A stretch of DNA of 64,000 bases from Conchocele bisecta (taxonomy: Eukaryota > Mollusca > Bivalvia > Lucinida > Thyasiridae). Position 1 is the stretch's first letter, and every line of letters begins with the position of its first letter. Positions 32,756 to 41,073 of this stretch are shown here, piece after piece. A program made the translations under genes and the position numbers. Location: positions 11,420,899-11,484,898 of the forward strand of contig CM055275.1 in assembly GCA_029237695.1 (NCBI GenBank), written 5' to 3'. The notes beneath the pieces were generated by a model. That model was not told the origin of the DNA and ran no database searches. It saw nothing but the letters and a program-made list of their open reading frames with translations.

Positions 32756-33811
32756 ATGGATACCAAAGCATTTAGCTTTAACTCTAATGTAAAGTACGCG
32801 GTCGGAGGTAAATACACACAAAAAGACGTTGTTAACCGCCTTGTACACCCAACCGTAACGGTTAGACCGGACAGTGGCTTTGCCACCAACTTCCCTAACA
32901 TCTTTGAACAATATAGGTTGCCCAAGATTACTACGATGGAGGTGGTAAACGGCTGGAAAGCAACACCGATGCAGTTTTGGCAGAACCAAATAAATTTCGC
33001 TGTATGGTGCGCAACAGCCGGGTGTGGAGTTTCATATAAAGACCATCTGACATCCAAGAATGTCATGCTCCGAAGTGTCTACAACTTTCACGTGTATTAT
33101 ACTATTAGGAGGATTCTCAAAGAACTAGGTATTTCACTACCTCAAGACGACGCCTGGGATCCCATTTCCAACACATATAACCGTATGGCCTTTGAAAGAC
33201 TGTGTAACGAATTTTACGTTTCAAAAGACGCGGACTGGAGACAGAAAGCATTTCTACCAGCACCGGCCTCGGGGACGTTCTCATTCACGGCCAGTCCGGG
33301 AATTGGACACAGACTGATTTTAGACACGATCACTCCGGTGACCACAATCGTCAGTCGGAACGCCGGGAATTTTGACCCCGCGACTATGACTTTCGGGACG
33401 GAAGTGTCTGGAGGTCGACACTGTGGCGTGTTTTCTTGTAAAATGTTACCTCCGAAACTGGCTCACGTCGATTACATACAGCAGGCTGCTGAGGTTCAGA
33501 ACGCGTGGGGTACATTTATGTTAGATACGGGTCTAGGGTTCACGCAGGCCGGGGTTACTCGCGTCAACGACTCCATTCGCACGTACGTCTGGGCCATTCT
33601 CGGCGCACAGAAGCAAACTCGCAGTTCTATACTGGGCATGGGAACAGCGTTTGATGCACAAAAACAATTTTTGGCACTTGTAGAGGACGCCATCTCAGCT
33701 AGGGTGGACCTGGAGAAGGCGATCCAGAATTATCAAGACGTTTTGCAGAATGCCAGCACCCCAGTAGACTATGTATTTGGAATAGGTCTTTATATGGCGC
33801 CGAGCATATGA
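32756..33811 (+). CDS. conserved Maverick structural protein, intact (351 aa)
   Basis: The longest intact frame in the element. The N-terminal half is mixed beta/loop (KYAVGGKYTQKDVVNRLVHP, then a Pro/Val-rich stretch). The centre has TFSFTASPGIGHRLILDTIT. The C-terminal third is helical, with VNDSIRTYVWAILGAQKQTR, FDAQKQFLALVEDAISARVD and a closing YVFGIGLYMAPS. I recognise this C-terminal pattern from Maverick-type elements of cnidarians and molluscs but know no assigned function. Its place between the minor- and major-capsid candidates suggests a virion role. The TGA overlaps the ATG of the next frame (ATGA, 33,808-33,811). It is divergent from the preceding minus-strand gene. Confidence 0.68.
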   Translation: MDTKAFSFNSNVKYAVGGKYTQKDVVNRLVHPTVTVRPDSGFATNFPNIFEQYRLPKITTMEVVNGWKATPMQFWQNQINFAVWCATAGCGVSYKDHLTSKNVMLRSVYNFHVYYTIRRILKELGISLPQDDAWDPISNTYNRMAFERLCNEFYVSKDADWRQKAFLPAPASGTFSFTASPGIGHRLILDTITPVTTIVSRNAGNFDPATMTFGTEVSGGRHCGVFSCKMLPPKLAHVDYIQQAAEVQNAWGTFMLDTGLGFTQAGVTRVNDSIRTYVWAILGAQKQTRSSILGMGTAFDAQKQFLALVEDAISARVDLEKAIQNYQDVLQNASTPVDYVFGIGLYMAPSI

Positions 33812-34163
33812 TACTACGAGACGACCCGGTTGACGGTTACAATAATCATATCGTAATCGCCACCGCCAATCAAAAATCGGCCACAACGGTAACGTGAACA
33901 CGGATATCATCAAGCGCACCCCCAACAGTGGAACCGATTTCATAAAACACAAAATGGAATACACCTCCCCCAATTCGTAAATCGAACCCAGTACCCCAAT
34001 TCGTAAATTGGATGCACCATCGAGTTCCATCAACAGACCAATCGCGATTGGAGAAACACCAATCATCAACAATGTTGAAATTGGAAGCACAACACACGAG
34101 GAGGAGAAATTGGGTCTCGTCATCGCCCTCGTGGCGATCGGATTATTTACGCTTTGGTTGTAG
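33808..34163 (+). CDS. small tail-anchored Maverick membrane protein, frameshifted
   Basis: Starts at the ATG that overlaps the previous stop: MILRDDPVDGYNNHIVIATA, then a Thr/Asn-rich middle interrupted by two or more frame changes (33,895-33,990). The final frame ends EEEKLGLVIALVAIGLFTLW and a Leu before TAG at 34,161-34,163, a single C-terminal membrane helix. The middle contains several CCAAT...ATTGG palindromes. It overlaps the end of the minus-strand gene at 34,143 by ~20 bp. Function unknown; the topology suggests a virion-membrane or assembly protein. Confidence 0.5.
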
Positions 34164-35433
34164 GAACTCTCTGACAGAGAATAATAGGAGACCGGCGATT
34201 GCCACGATTAAAGCCAGGTATTTTTGGCTAGCCATCCGGCCGTTTTTGATAATATAGATAGCAAGTAAGAAAACGATACTTCCGATCAGTCCAGGTAGTG
34301 CGGCAGCCGCCTTTCCAGCTAATTTAGCTAGAAGACTGGCGAGGGCTTTTAGTTGTTTTTTTATCACTCCTTGGCTCCACCGGATGGAGCGGGTGCTGGT
34401 GCTGGTGCTGGAGCGGGTGGTGGCGCCGCACCACCAGTGAAAGTTAGAACTATGGTCGATAGTCATGCCGATAGCAACGAGGATGCTTGCTATCGTGACG
34501 CCCTGCTCTCTGAACAGAGTGCGAAGACGCTCACCGAGTGTCGTCTCCTCGTGCAGGACCCTCGAGATTGATTCGCGGATCCGACTTATTTGTGTGCGGA
34601 GAGCCTCACGGTTAGCCGAGGCGGCCTCCAAGCGAGCTTCTCTTTCATCCCGCAAAGACCGCAGGAGTTTGTTGATCCGCTCGGTAGATTCTCTATCGTC
34701 ACCGGCTTCCTCCAGTTTTCTTTCTTCTAGCGCGATATGTTCATCCAGCGCCGTGAGTTTGGAGAGGTTAAGGACCAGTTCGCCCCGGACCGTTTGTAGA
34801 GCCTTATCGAGTCCACGGAGTTCTCGAAGAGGTAACGGTGGGTCATCGTTGAGTATTTTTCCCAATTGTGATTGCACGCTGAACGTGGTCTCCATCGTGT
34901 TAATAACGTCGGTGGCTATTTGAGGGACCTCTCTGAGCTCGACCGTTTCTATCGCGGTGGCCGTCTTCGCTATAGTTTGTCGGTAGACTTTAGGGCCTCT
35001 ACAGCGCGGGCCGGTATAATTGTTTTACCCCTCTTCAATCCAACCGTGAATCCTAGTTCGTCCCTTATGAATCGGCCACCGCCCGGGGTTCCGGCAATGG
35101 TGCTAATCGCTAGGGGTTTACCGGTCCTCGTGTTGACTATTGGGAGATTTGATGCTGCTTTTAGTCGCAATCTACCGTTCATATCAAATTTGAACTTGGA
35201 GTAGTCGCGACCGACAGAGGGGACCAGACCTTTTTCTGCCAAACTGTTGTAGTAGTCGTTTACAGCTCCCTCGAGTAATTCCGACTTTGACTAGTAGTAG
35301 CGCCATCCAATTGTGATTGGATTGGAACTGGAGTTTCTATGGTGGGTGTCGTGAGGGAATCCTCGAAATTATCATCACCATCGAGGTAATCGTCTTTGCC
35401 GATTTCATCCATTTCAACATCGTAATCAGCCAT
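34143..35433 (-). CDS. Maverick coiled-coil membrane protein, frameshifted
   Basis: Starts at ATG 35,433 (MADYDVEMDEIGKDDYLDGD, strongly acidic), then a break near 35,260. A segment follows (35,242-34,970) with FIRDELGFTVGLKRGKTIIP, then a second break near 34,960 and an intact 250-residue frame (34,895-34,143). That frame is coiled coil through about residue 125 (ERKLEEAGDDRESTERINKL), then LFREQGVTIASILVAIGMTI. A Ser/Thr-rich low-complexity linker follows, then KQLKALASLLAKLAGKAAAA and two membrane helices near the C-terminus. The combination is conserved in related Mavericks, but no function is established. Convergent with the small membrane gene on its left. Confidence 0.6.
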
Positions 35434-35499
35434 ATTTATAATTTTCTTAAAATTAATTATGTATTAAAGACAAAACCATACGGGTTTAATAGTTTCAAT

Positions 35500-35516
35500 A
35501 ATTTTGAAAAAATTAA
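35500..35516 (+). promoter_or_regulatory. TTTTGAAAAAATTAA motif before the capsid gene
   Basis: AATTTTGAAAAAATTAA lies three bases upstream of ATG 35,519. The inverse-strand start at 35,433 has a variant (TAATTTTAAGAAAATTATAA) just upstream, so this 85-bp gap is a divergent promoter region. Confidence 0.5.
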
Positions 35517-35518
35517 TT

Positions 35519-36812
35519 ATGTCTTCGAGTCAATACGGTCGCAAACTCAATCCATACCGCAGACTGCGTGAGCCCCTCGGGGCAAAAGGCGTGAGACAGA
35601 GTGTCGTTATTACGAACAACCCATCGACGATCGACCAGAACCAGCAAGCTCTTAGTCCGCTTCCCCAACCTCGGAGCTAACGACGTCATTGTGCCGGGTA
35701 CTGTTCGCCTCGCTTTCAACTATTTCGCTAACGTCGACGGACGCGGACCGAACCGTCGTTCAGAACCTGGGTCGCGCCATCGTCAAGAAGACCATGATAA
35801 AGATTTCTGGTAATGAGGTGATGTCGATCGACGACAGCGACGTCTACCATTGCTATCAGGACCTGTGGAAGACGTCACACGAGCTTGAAAACGCTGTCTA
35901 TCAAGGTATTGACACCAGCAAAAATAAGAACGTAACCAAACTTAGAATCGGGGCTGCTAACAAGGTAGATAACAACGCTAGTACAACGCGGTCGCGGGCG
36001 CTTACGGCAACCGCTTCTACATCCCGCTCGACTTTGAGTTGCTGGAGAGTCACATGCCCTACTATCAGAGTGCTTTGGCTGACCGCCTCGAATGACGAAC
36101 TAACGTTCAACGACTACGGCCGAGTTATCATGCCAGCGACATGTTATCGACGTATGCGATCGATAATGTTTCGCTGGAGTACGACATGGTCACGATGCCC
36201 GAACTAGCACGATTGATCAGAACCCAGTACGCCGGGCGCGTTGCCATACTTTACGAGCCGAGTTCTTCGCCATCGCAAGATGCCGAAAAACAAAAGCGAC
36301 ACATTGTGGAATATTAACGTCAACGTACCCGCCCGCTCGATGAAAGGTATACTGATGTTGTTCGAGGATGCTCGGTTCGCGTTCGGTGCTAGAAAAACCG
36401 ACAGATTCTATAACCCCAAAATCACGAAGGTAGAGGTGACGATCGAGGGAGTCCCCAATCAACTCTACAGCGCGGGTCTCGCGCGCACCAGCAGTGGGAT
36501 GAAGTAAGAAAGCAGTTTGCTGCCGGATCTAAGCGCTCTCCGGAGGTTGCAGCAGTTGCTAAAGACCTGCATCTCTCGGCCGTCTCCTCGCGGAGTTCCT
36601 GAATACCAAATACGCGTTATGGCTAGACATGCGAGCCAGCGACGATGACCAAATACACGGTAGCGGACGCCAAGTTGAGAACGCTAGTGAGGGTGTGACG
36701 ATCCAGATAACCAAAGAGGCGGACGGAGCCGGGCCATTGAACGTGTACTTATATAATTACAGACGCACAACTCAACATCGAAGATGGTCGATACGTATCA
36801 GCGATCTACTAA
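35519..36812 (+). CDS. probable major capsid protein, frameshifted
   Basis: Starts at ATG 35,519, three bases after a TTTTGAAAAAATTAA motif. Readable segments, in order and in changing frames, are: a basic arginine-rich start (SSSQYGRKLNPYRRLREPLG), a strand-rich part with VPGTVRLAFNYFANV, FDCYRDLW-like text (here DVYHCYQDLWKTSHELENAV), FYIPLDFELLESHMPYYQSA, LTFNDYGRVI, NVNVPARSMKGILMLFEDAR, and FYNPKITKVEVTIEGVPNQL. The order and size (about 430 codons) match a protein I associate with Mavericks and consider a double-jelly-roll capsid candidate. At least six frame changes interrupt it. There is no membrane segment or signal peptide. A structure prediction would decide the fold. Confidence 0.6.
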
Positions 36813-36902
36813 ATCTAACGATTTATTAATACATAATTTTGAAAAAATTAAGAAATCATCTAACGATTTATTAATACATAATTTTGAAAAAATTAAGAAA
36901 TC
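36813..36902 (+). promoter_or_regulatory. duplicated promoter-like unit before the ATPase gene
   Basis: Two direct 45-bp copies (36,813-36,857 and 36,858-36,902), each ATCTAACGATTTATTAATAC followed by ATAATTTTGAAAAAATTAAG. A third partial copy, ATCTAACGATTTTGAAAAAA, follows the ATPase stop at 37,520. Confidence 0.55.
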
Positions 36903-36931
36903 TAGCAATCAATACCAATTCACGATTGGAG

Positions 36932-37519
36932 ATGCTCTCTGCCATAATATGTGGGCAGACAGGATGTGGGAAAAAAACGGTTTTCATCCTCAACTTACTC
37001 GAGGGATCCTACCGCGATGCCTTTCGTCACATTGTGATCCTATGTCCCACTGTGCGACACAACGATACAATATCAGCGGTGCCCGTGGATATGGACCGAC
37101 CCTGAGGTATACGTTATTGACCCGGTGATAGGCTTCACGATTGGTTGCGTGGTTTATACCAAATATTTCAGGGCGAGCCCACCCTATACGTGATTGACGA
37201 TTGCTCAGCCAAGGCGGCGATGACCAAAAAGAAGGACATGCTCTCCGAGCTCGCATTTTCTGGCCGCCATGCGAGGCAAAGCGTATGGATATCCACTCAA
37301 AAATACAACGCCGTCCTCAAGGATCTGCGCGAGCAAACGAAATGGGTCGCCCTCTTTCACTGCAAGGACCGAGACTCATTCGATGACTGTCTTCGAGAGA
37401 ATGACGTTATCCCAACGCGCGAGGAGCGCCTGGAGGTTCGACAGATACTTTCGAAAACTAAGCACGCCAAGCTTCTGCTAAAGACTGATCAACCAACTGC
37501 TTATAAAGTTATCAACTAA
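36932..37519 (+). CDS. FtsK/A32-like DNA-packaging ATPase, frameshifted
   Basis: The first frame (ATG 36,932; a TTG in the same frame at 36,884) carries Walker A as ICGQTGCGKKTVFILNLLEG. The second frame, from about 37,110, carries Walker B TLYVIDDCS, then LSELAFSGRHARQSVWISTQ, KYNAVLKDLREQTKW and a conserved end KLLLKTDQPTAYKVIN. This is the P-loop ATPase that powers genome packaging in Mavericks, adintoviruses and NCLDV. An extra Lys sits inside the Walker A (GCGKKT where GKT or GKS is usual), from a run of seven A. One frameshift lies near 37,090-37,120. About 195 codons, a little short for the family. Confidence 0.85.
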
Positions 37520-37527
37520 ATCTAACG

Positions 37528-37542
37528 ATTTTGAAAAAATTA
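37528..37542 (+). promoter_or_regulatory. TTTTGAAAAAATTA motif after the ATPase stop
   Basis: ATTTTGAAAAAATTA, nine bases beyond the TAA. No adjacent start codon fits; it may be an orphaned copy. Confidence 0.35.
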
Positions 37543-37574
37543 GGAAAATTAGGAAAATTGCAAAGTAATAAGCT

Positions 37575-37700
37575 ATTGCAATGCTTAGCAATTGCTGAAC
37601 AAATGCTGAATAATGCTGAATAATGCTGAATAATGCTGAATAATGCTGAACAAATGCTGAATAATGCTGAACAAATGCTGAACAAATACTGAACAATGGT
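37575..37700. repeat. TGCTGAATAA minisatellite
   Basis: About ten tandem 10- to 13-bp units TGCTGAATAA / TGCTGAACAAA between the ATPase gene and the next gene. Non-coding. Confidence 0.85.
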
Positions 37701-37777
37701 TAACAATTTGGTGCTCCGCTGCGAGCTTTGTTGCGAGCATAATGGTGATCATAAGTATCGGGTGGTGCGCATTTATT

Positions 37778-37857
37778 ATTTTTGAAAAAATTAAATAAAT
37801 ATGTTAAAGTGATGAGAGTTGTTAGAATAGTTAAATTACTAATTTTGAAAAAATTAA
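37778..37857 (+). promoter_or_regulatory. two TTTTGAAAAAATTAA motifs
   Basis: ATTTTTGAAAAAATTAA at 37,778-37,794 and AATTTTGAAAAAATTAA at 37,841-37,857. The second ends five bases before ATG 37,863; the first is followed by a 7-bp gap and a short ATG frame. Confidence 0.5.
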
Positions 37858-37862
37858 GAAAA

Positions 37863-38875
37863 ATGAACTGCGACGAACTTCTCGATCAGCTAATAGAAGA
37901 AACCTCAACTCCGACTGCCAACAATAATGATCCGACAGAGCAATCGGGATCTGGGTTGAGTGCAACGACTCCGAATGAAAATGAAAATGCGGCGCGACGA
38001 GAGCGGCTAGCTGCGCTGGTTGCTGGGGGACAATCGGAGCATTATCTCGGTAGGCGTCTCTCAGTTTTTCAGGTGGATAAGATGTCAGATGCGGAGATCG
38101 ATAAAATGTATGCGCGATACGAATCCAAATTGGGAGCAGAGATGACAAAAACTCTTGGATCGGCGGCTATTCATTTGTACGCTACCGCCGTTAGTAGACT
38201 TCTCCCTATACCAAACACCGAAGGGTTGATTCACGATCTAGAGACTGACCCTTTTATAGGACACACTCTTAGAACGGCATGCTGCTCAATTTATCACAAG
38301 TTTGGAATGTACTTAGCTCCACTAACAACCGCGTTGACCACGGGTAAACACTGTCAATTTGGACATATATGCCCACGAACTATAAGCTCTAATATTAATT
38401 TTGAAAATGATGACACAAGACACACCCACGAGAGTGACGGAGTTGAACCAGATTGCTCCAACACAATCGAACCAGAGTGTTACTCCGCCACTGGATGACA
38501 TACCGCATATAAAAAATCCCAAAAGAGGCAGCTGGGCGGGCGGCGGCTGCCACCCGAAAAGTTAAACAAGATAAAATACTCGCCGAGCTTCGAAGAGGCT
38601 AAACTCCAATCGAGATTGGGGACGGAGACAGCAAAAAAACATCTGAATACAGAGTTGAGTACAAACAACACCCCCAATTCACGAATTGGAAGCACACTCA
38701 AATTCAAAGAATTTGTCACCCAATACCAACTACCGTTGGAGTTGGGCGAATCCGATTGAACCCAAATTCGTGAATTGAGTTGGTTGTTGGTGGTGGTCTG
38801 GCAGTTGTTGGTGCCCTGTGCGTGTGGAAATACCTAGAAAAAACAACCAGCCAGTGTTCAGAAGAAAGTTACTAA
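37863..38875 (+). CDS. Maverick protein with C-terminal membrane anchor, frameshifted
   Basis: Start ATG 37,863 (MNCDELLDQLIEETS), followed by an acidic, Asn/Thr-rich linker. A folded part has VDKMSDAEIDKMYARYESKL, TKTLGSAAIHLYATAVSRLL and GMYLAPLTTALTTGKHCQFG with a CxF...C pair. Beyond about 38,470 the frame changes; a Lys/Arg/Pro-rich middle and a final hydrophobic segment (VVGGGLAVVGALCVWKYL) end at TAA 38,873-38,875. The helical core and C-terminal anchor are typical of an uncharacterised Maverick gene that usually follows the ATPase. CCAAT...ATTGG palindromes lie at 38,606, 38,674 and 38,879. Function unknown. Confidence 0.62.
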
Positions 38876-38959
38876 ACACCAATCATCAACAATGTTGAAT
38901 TTGGATGCGCCCCATTTAAACATTGATCGCGACCCATTTTATATGCAATAATTATAACA

Positions 38960-39198
38960 ATGGCTGAACAAGATGGTAAAATGTTAGTGAATGCGCTTTA
39001 ATCACGCGTGGTGATATCTTTTTGGGTTTCAGTATCGGGTATGCTCGACTATCAAAGATGACCCTAGGAGGAAACCGCTACCAAATTGGACTTTACTGAG
39101 AGACGTAGGGCTCGCGACCTTAGATGTAGCTGGCCGCAGTTTGGACCCGAGATTATCTAGTTAAAGCTGGAATTCTACCAGTTAATATATGGAAATAA
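38960..39198 (+). CDS. small Maverick membrane protein A, broken
   Basis: ATG 38,960 (MAEQDGKMLVNAL) to a TAA directly before the next ATG (39,196-39,198). At least three frame changes lie inside. Pieces are hydrophobic near the start (VVISFWVSVSGM in one frame) and end with a VKAGILPVNIW-like phrase. Layout and position suggest a short membrane protein. Weakly supported. Confidence 0.35.
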
Positions 39199-39650
39199 AT
39201 GGCTTCAATCGCAGTAATCAGTAGGTGGTGCGATTGTAAACGCATTGGCGTTCAGCGGTAGCCAACTTTATATTCTCTAAAATGAAAAGCTCGAACGTGG
39301 ATGAGGAGCGTAAGCGTCATGATTTAGCTGTAGAAACAACTCAATAGCGCAAAGGAAGCATGGTCGAAAAAACGAACCGCCCATCTGGACTGGGTCAATG
39401 AAGAGCTTCGCCGCGAAAATCACGCCGCGCAAACTTTTCAGAACGTTGAAGAAGCCAACCGCGAGTACGCGCTGGCATATCCGCACAAAATTCTCGATCC
39501 AATGGATCCCAGAGCCCCAACTTTCAGATTTCTATGTACCGTCAGAGCCCCAAAAAGGACCGCGAGATCGCGTTCATCATCGTGGGAATGGGTGTGGTGG
39601 GTCTCAACCGGCTATTATATTCAATCGAAGATTTTAAATTAATTAATTAA
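39199..39650 (+). CDS. small Maverick membrane protein B, broken
   Basis: ATG 39,199 starts immediately after the previous stop. Readable segments: an N-terminal hydrophobic stretch near MASIA, an alpha-helical charged part with AHLDWVNEELRRENHAAQTF and NVEEANREYAL, and an end REIAFI / VGMGVVGLNRLLYSIEDF, a C-terminal membrane helix followed by TAA at 39,648. Several frame changes. Probably a bitopic membrane protein; family uncharacterised. Confidence 0.42.
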
Positions 39651-39679
39651 AACAACAATAAACATATATATATAGAACG

Positions 39680-41073
39680 ATGTTAGTTGACGAACTTATG
39701 ACGCTATGATCGATGTAGGCTACACTGCCCAAAAACATCGTTTACCTGGTGCAAAGAGTATGATTCGTGGCGGACCCGAGATTGTCGCGAGGACGAAAAA
39801 GCGGCCACCCTTTTCGCAAAGCGGTATGTTAGATTCCTTCCTCACCAATCCTGGGAGATTGGATGAATTAGATTCCCCTCTCCTGTTCCAACCCAAACGC
39901 GATTGGGGCTGCAGCGACAAATCGCAATTGTACTTCCAACAAAGGTTTATTATTACCAGGACGAACTGGCGAGGGCATGTTTGGAGATTGTCCGATATTA
40001 GAATACGTCGCATACGATGAACAACAGCGCAAACTTGATACCAAACTAACGCGCAAGCTGTCGAATACATACTATAGTCCACGCGGCTACTGGAAGGGAC
40101 TTCGCGGCCATCAAGAACCTCGCGGCGGCGACCAAGTTTCAGAAAACGCTGTCAAGGAATGGCTCAAGAAGCAGGCCATCTGGCAGATCTATTTACCCCC
40201 CGCGCCTCACAATATTCCGCAGCCGAAATTCGACGTGCCGGTGCCGAACCAAGTTCACCAAGCGGATCTCCTGTTTCTCCCTCACGATCGCGTCGGTCGC
40301 AAAAACGTACAAGTACGCACTGACAATCGTTGACGTAGCGAGTCGTTACAAGGGTGGGGGCTGAGACCGTTGGCCACTAAAGAGTCTAAGGAAGTGGCCG
40401 AGGCTCTTTTCCCGAATATATAAAGAGGAGTTCCTCTCAAATGGCCGAATCTTCTCCAGGTCGATCCCGGCCGCAGAGTTCATGGGCGCGGTTCACTCAT
40501 CTATTGTCTAAGCATAAAGTTTCTATCAGACGCGGCCGCGTCAACATCCACCGGGACCAGGGGATCGTGGAACGCTTCAATCGAACCCTGGCTGAGAGAC
40601 TCGGTTCGGACAACCAATACGCTAAAGAACTTGTAGACCCTCATTCGCGATCGACCGATGTGGGGTGGCCAGACTGCCCGCCGTGGTCTCCACCACACTG
40701 AACGGAAGAGGTGACCAGATGATAGGATAGGTAAGCCTGTAGATGCTATCAAAGTTTAAAAGGGGTGACGACAAGCCCTCTGCCGTCTCGCGCGGGCGAC
40801 CAGTTGGTTTAGAGGAGCAGCGACTTCCATCAGATATTGACCGTCGGTACCTCTATCCAACCGGTGGGAGAAGCTCGAAGGTGGCAGAGCCGCCGCGCGA
40901 CTGATCCCGTGTGGTCAATGAATGTATATCATCTGGATCGCTCTATTACCAAACCTGATGAGCCCTGTGCTCTATTATTTGACTGATGGTCCCATCTCGC
41001 GGTTTTGTTCGCGAAGAACTTCTTATGGTGCCTTACTGACACCCAGCTACCCCCGGATCGTAAGATTCTTTAG
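39680..41073 (+). CDS. retroviral-type DDE integrase, frameshifted
   Basis: Catalyses insertion of the element into host DNA. Start ATG 39,680. Readable pieces: an N-terminal zinc-binding-type region, WLKKQAIWQIYLPPAP, the first catalytic Asp in HQADLLFLPHDRVGRK followed by YKYALTIVDVASRYK, a second Asp near 40,460 (VDPG-type motif), and the catalytic Glu in HRDQGIVERFNRTLAERL at 40,553-40,610. The C-terminal part (RGRPVGLEEQRLPSDI) looks like a chromodomain-less tail. I count at least eight frame changes. It ends at TAG 41,071-41,073, overlapping the polymerase terminus on the other strand by 4 bp. Integrase next to PolB is diagnostic of Mavericks. Confidence 0.85.

Noticed and set aside
33695..34123. 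A 142-codon minus-strand frame with hydrophobic segments
   Set aside because: It overlaps the intact 351-residue plus-strand gene and the tail-anchored gene, and has no motif of its own.
34353..34923. Plus-strand frames opposite the coiled-coil membrane gene
   Set aside because: The minus strand shows coiled coil, linker and membrane helices in order; plus-strand frames are low-complexity Ser/Arg and Gly/Ala shadows.
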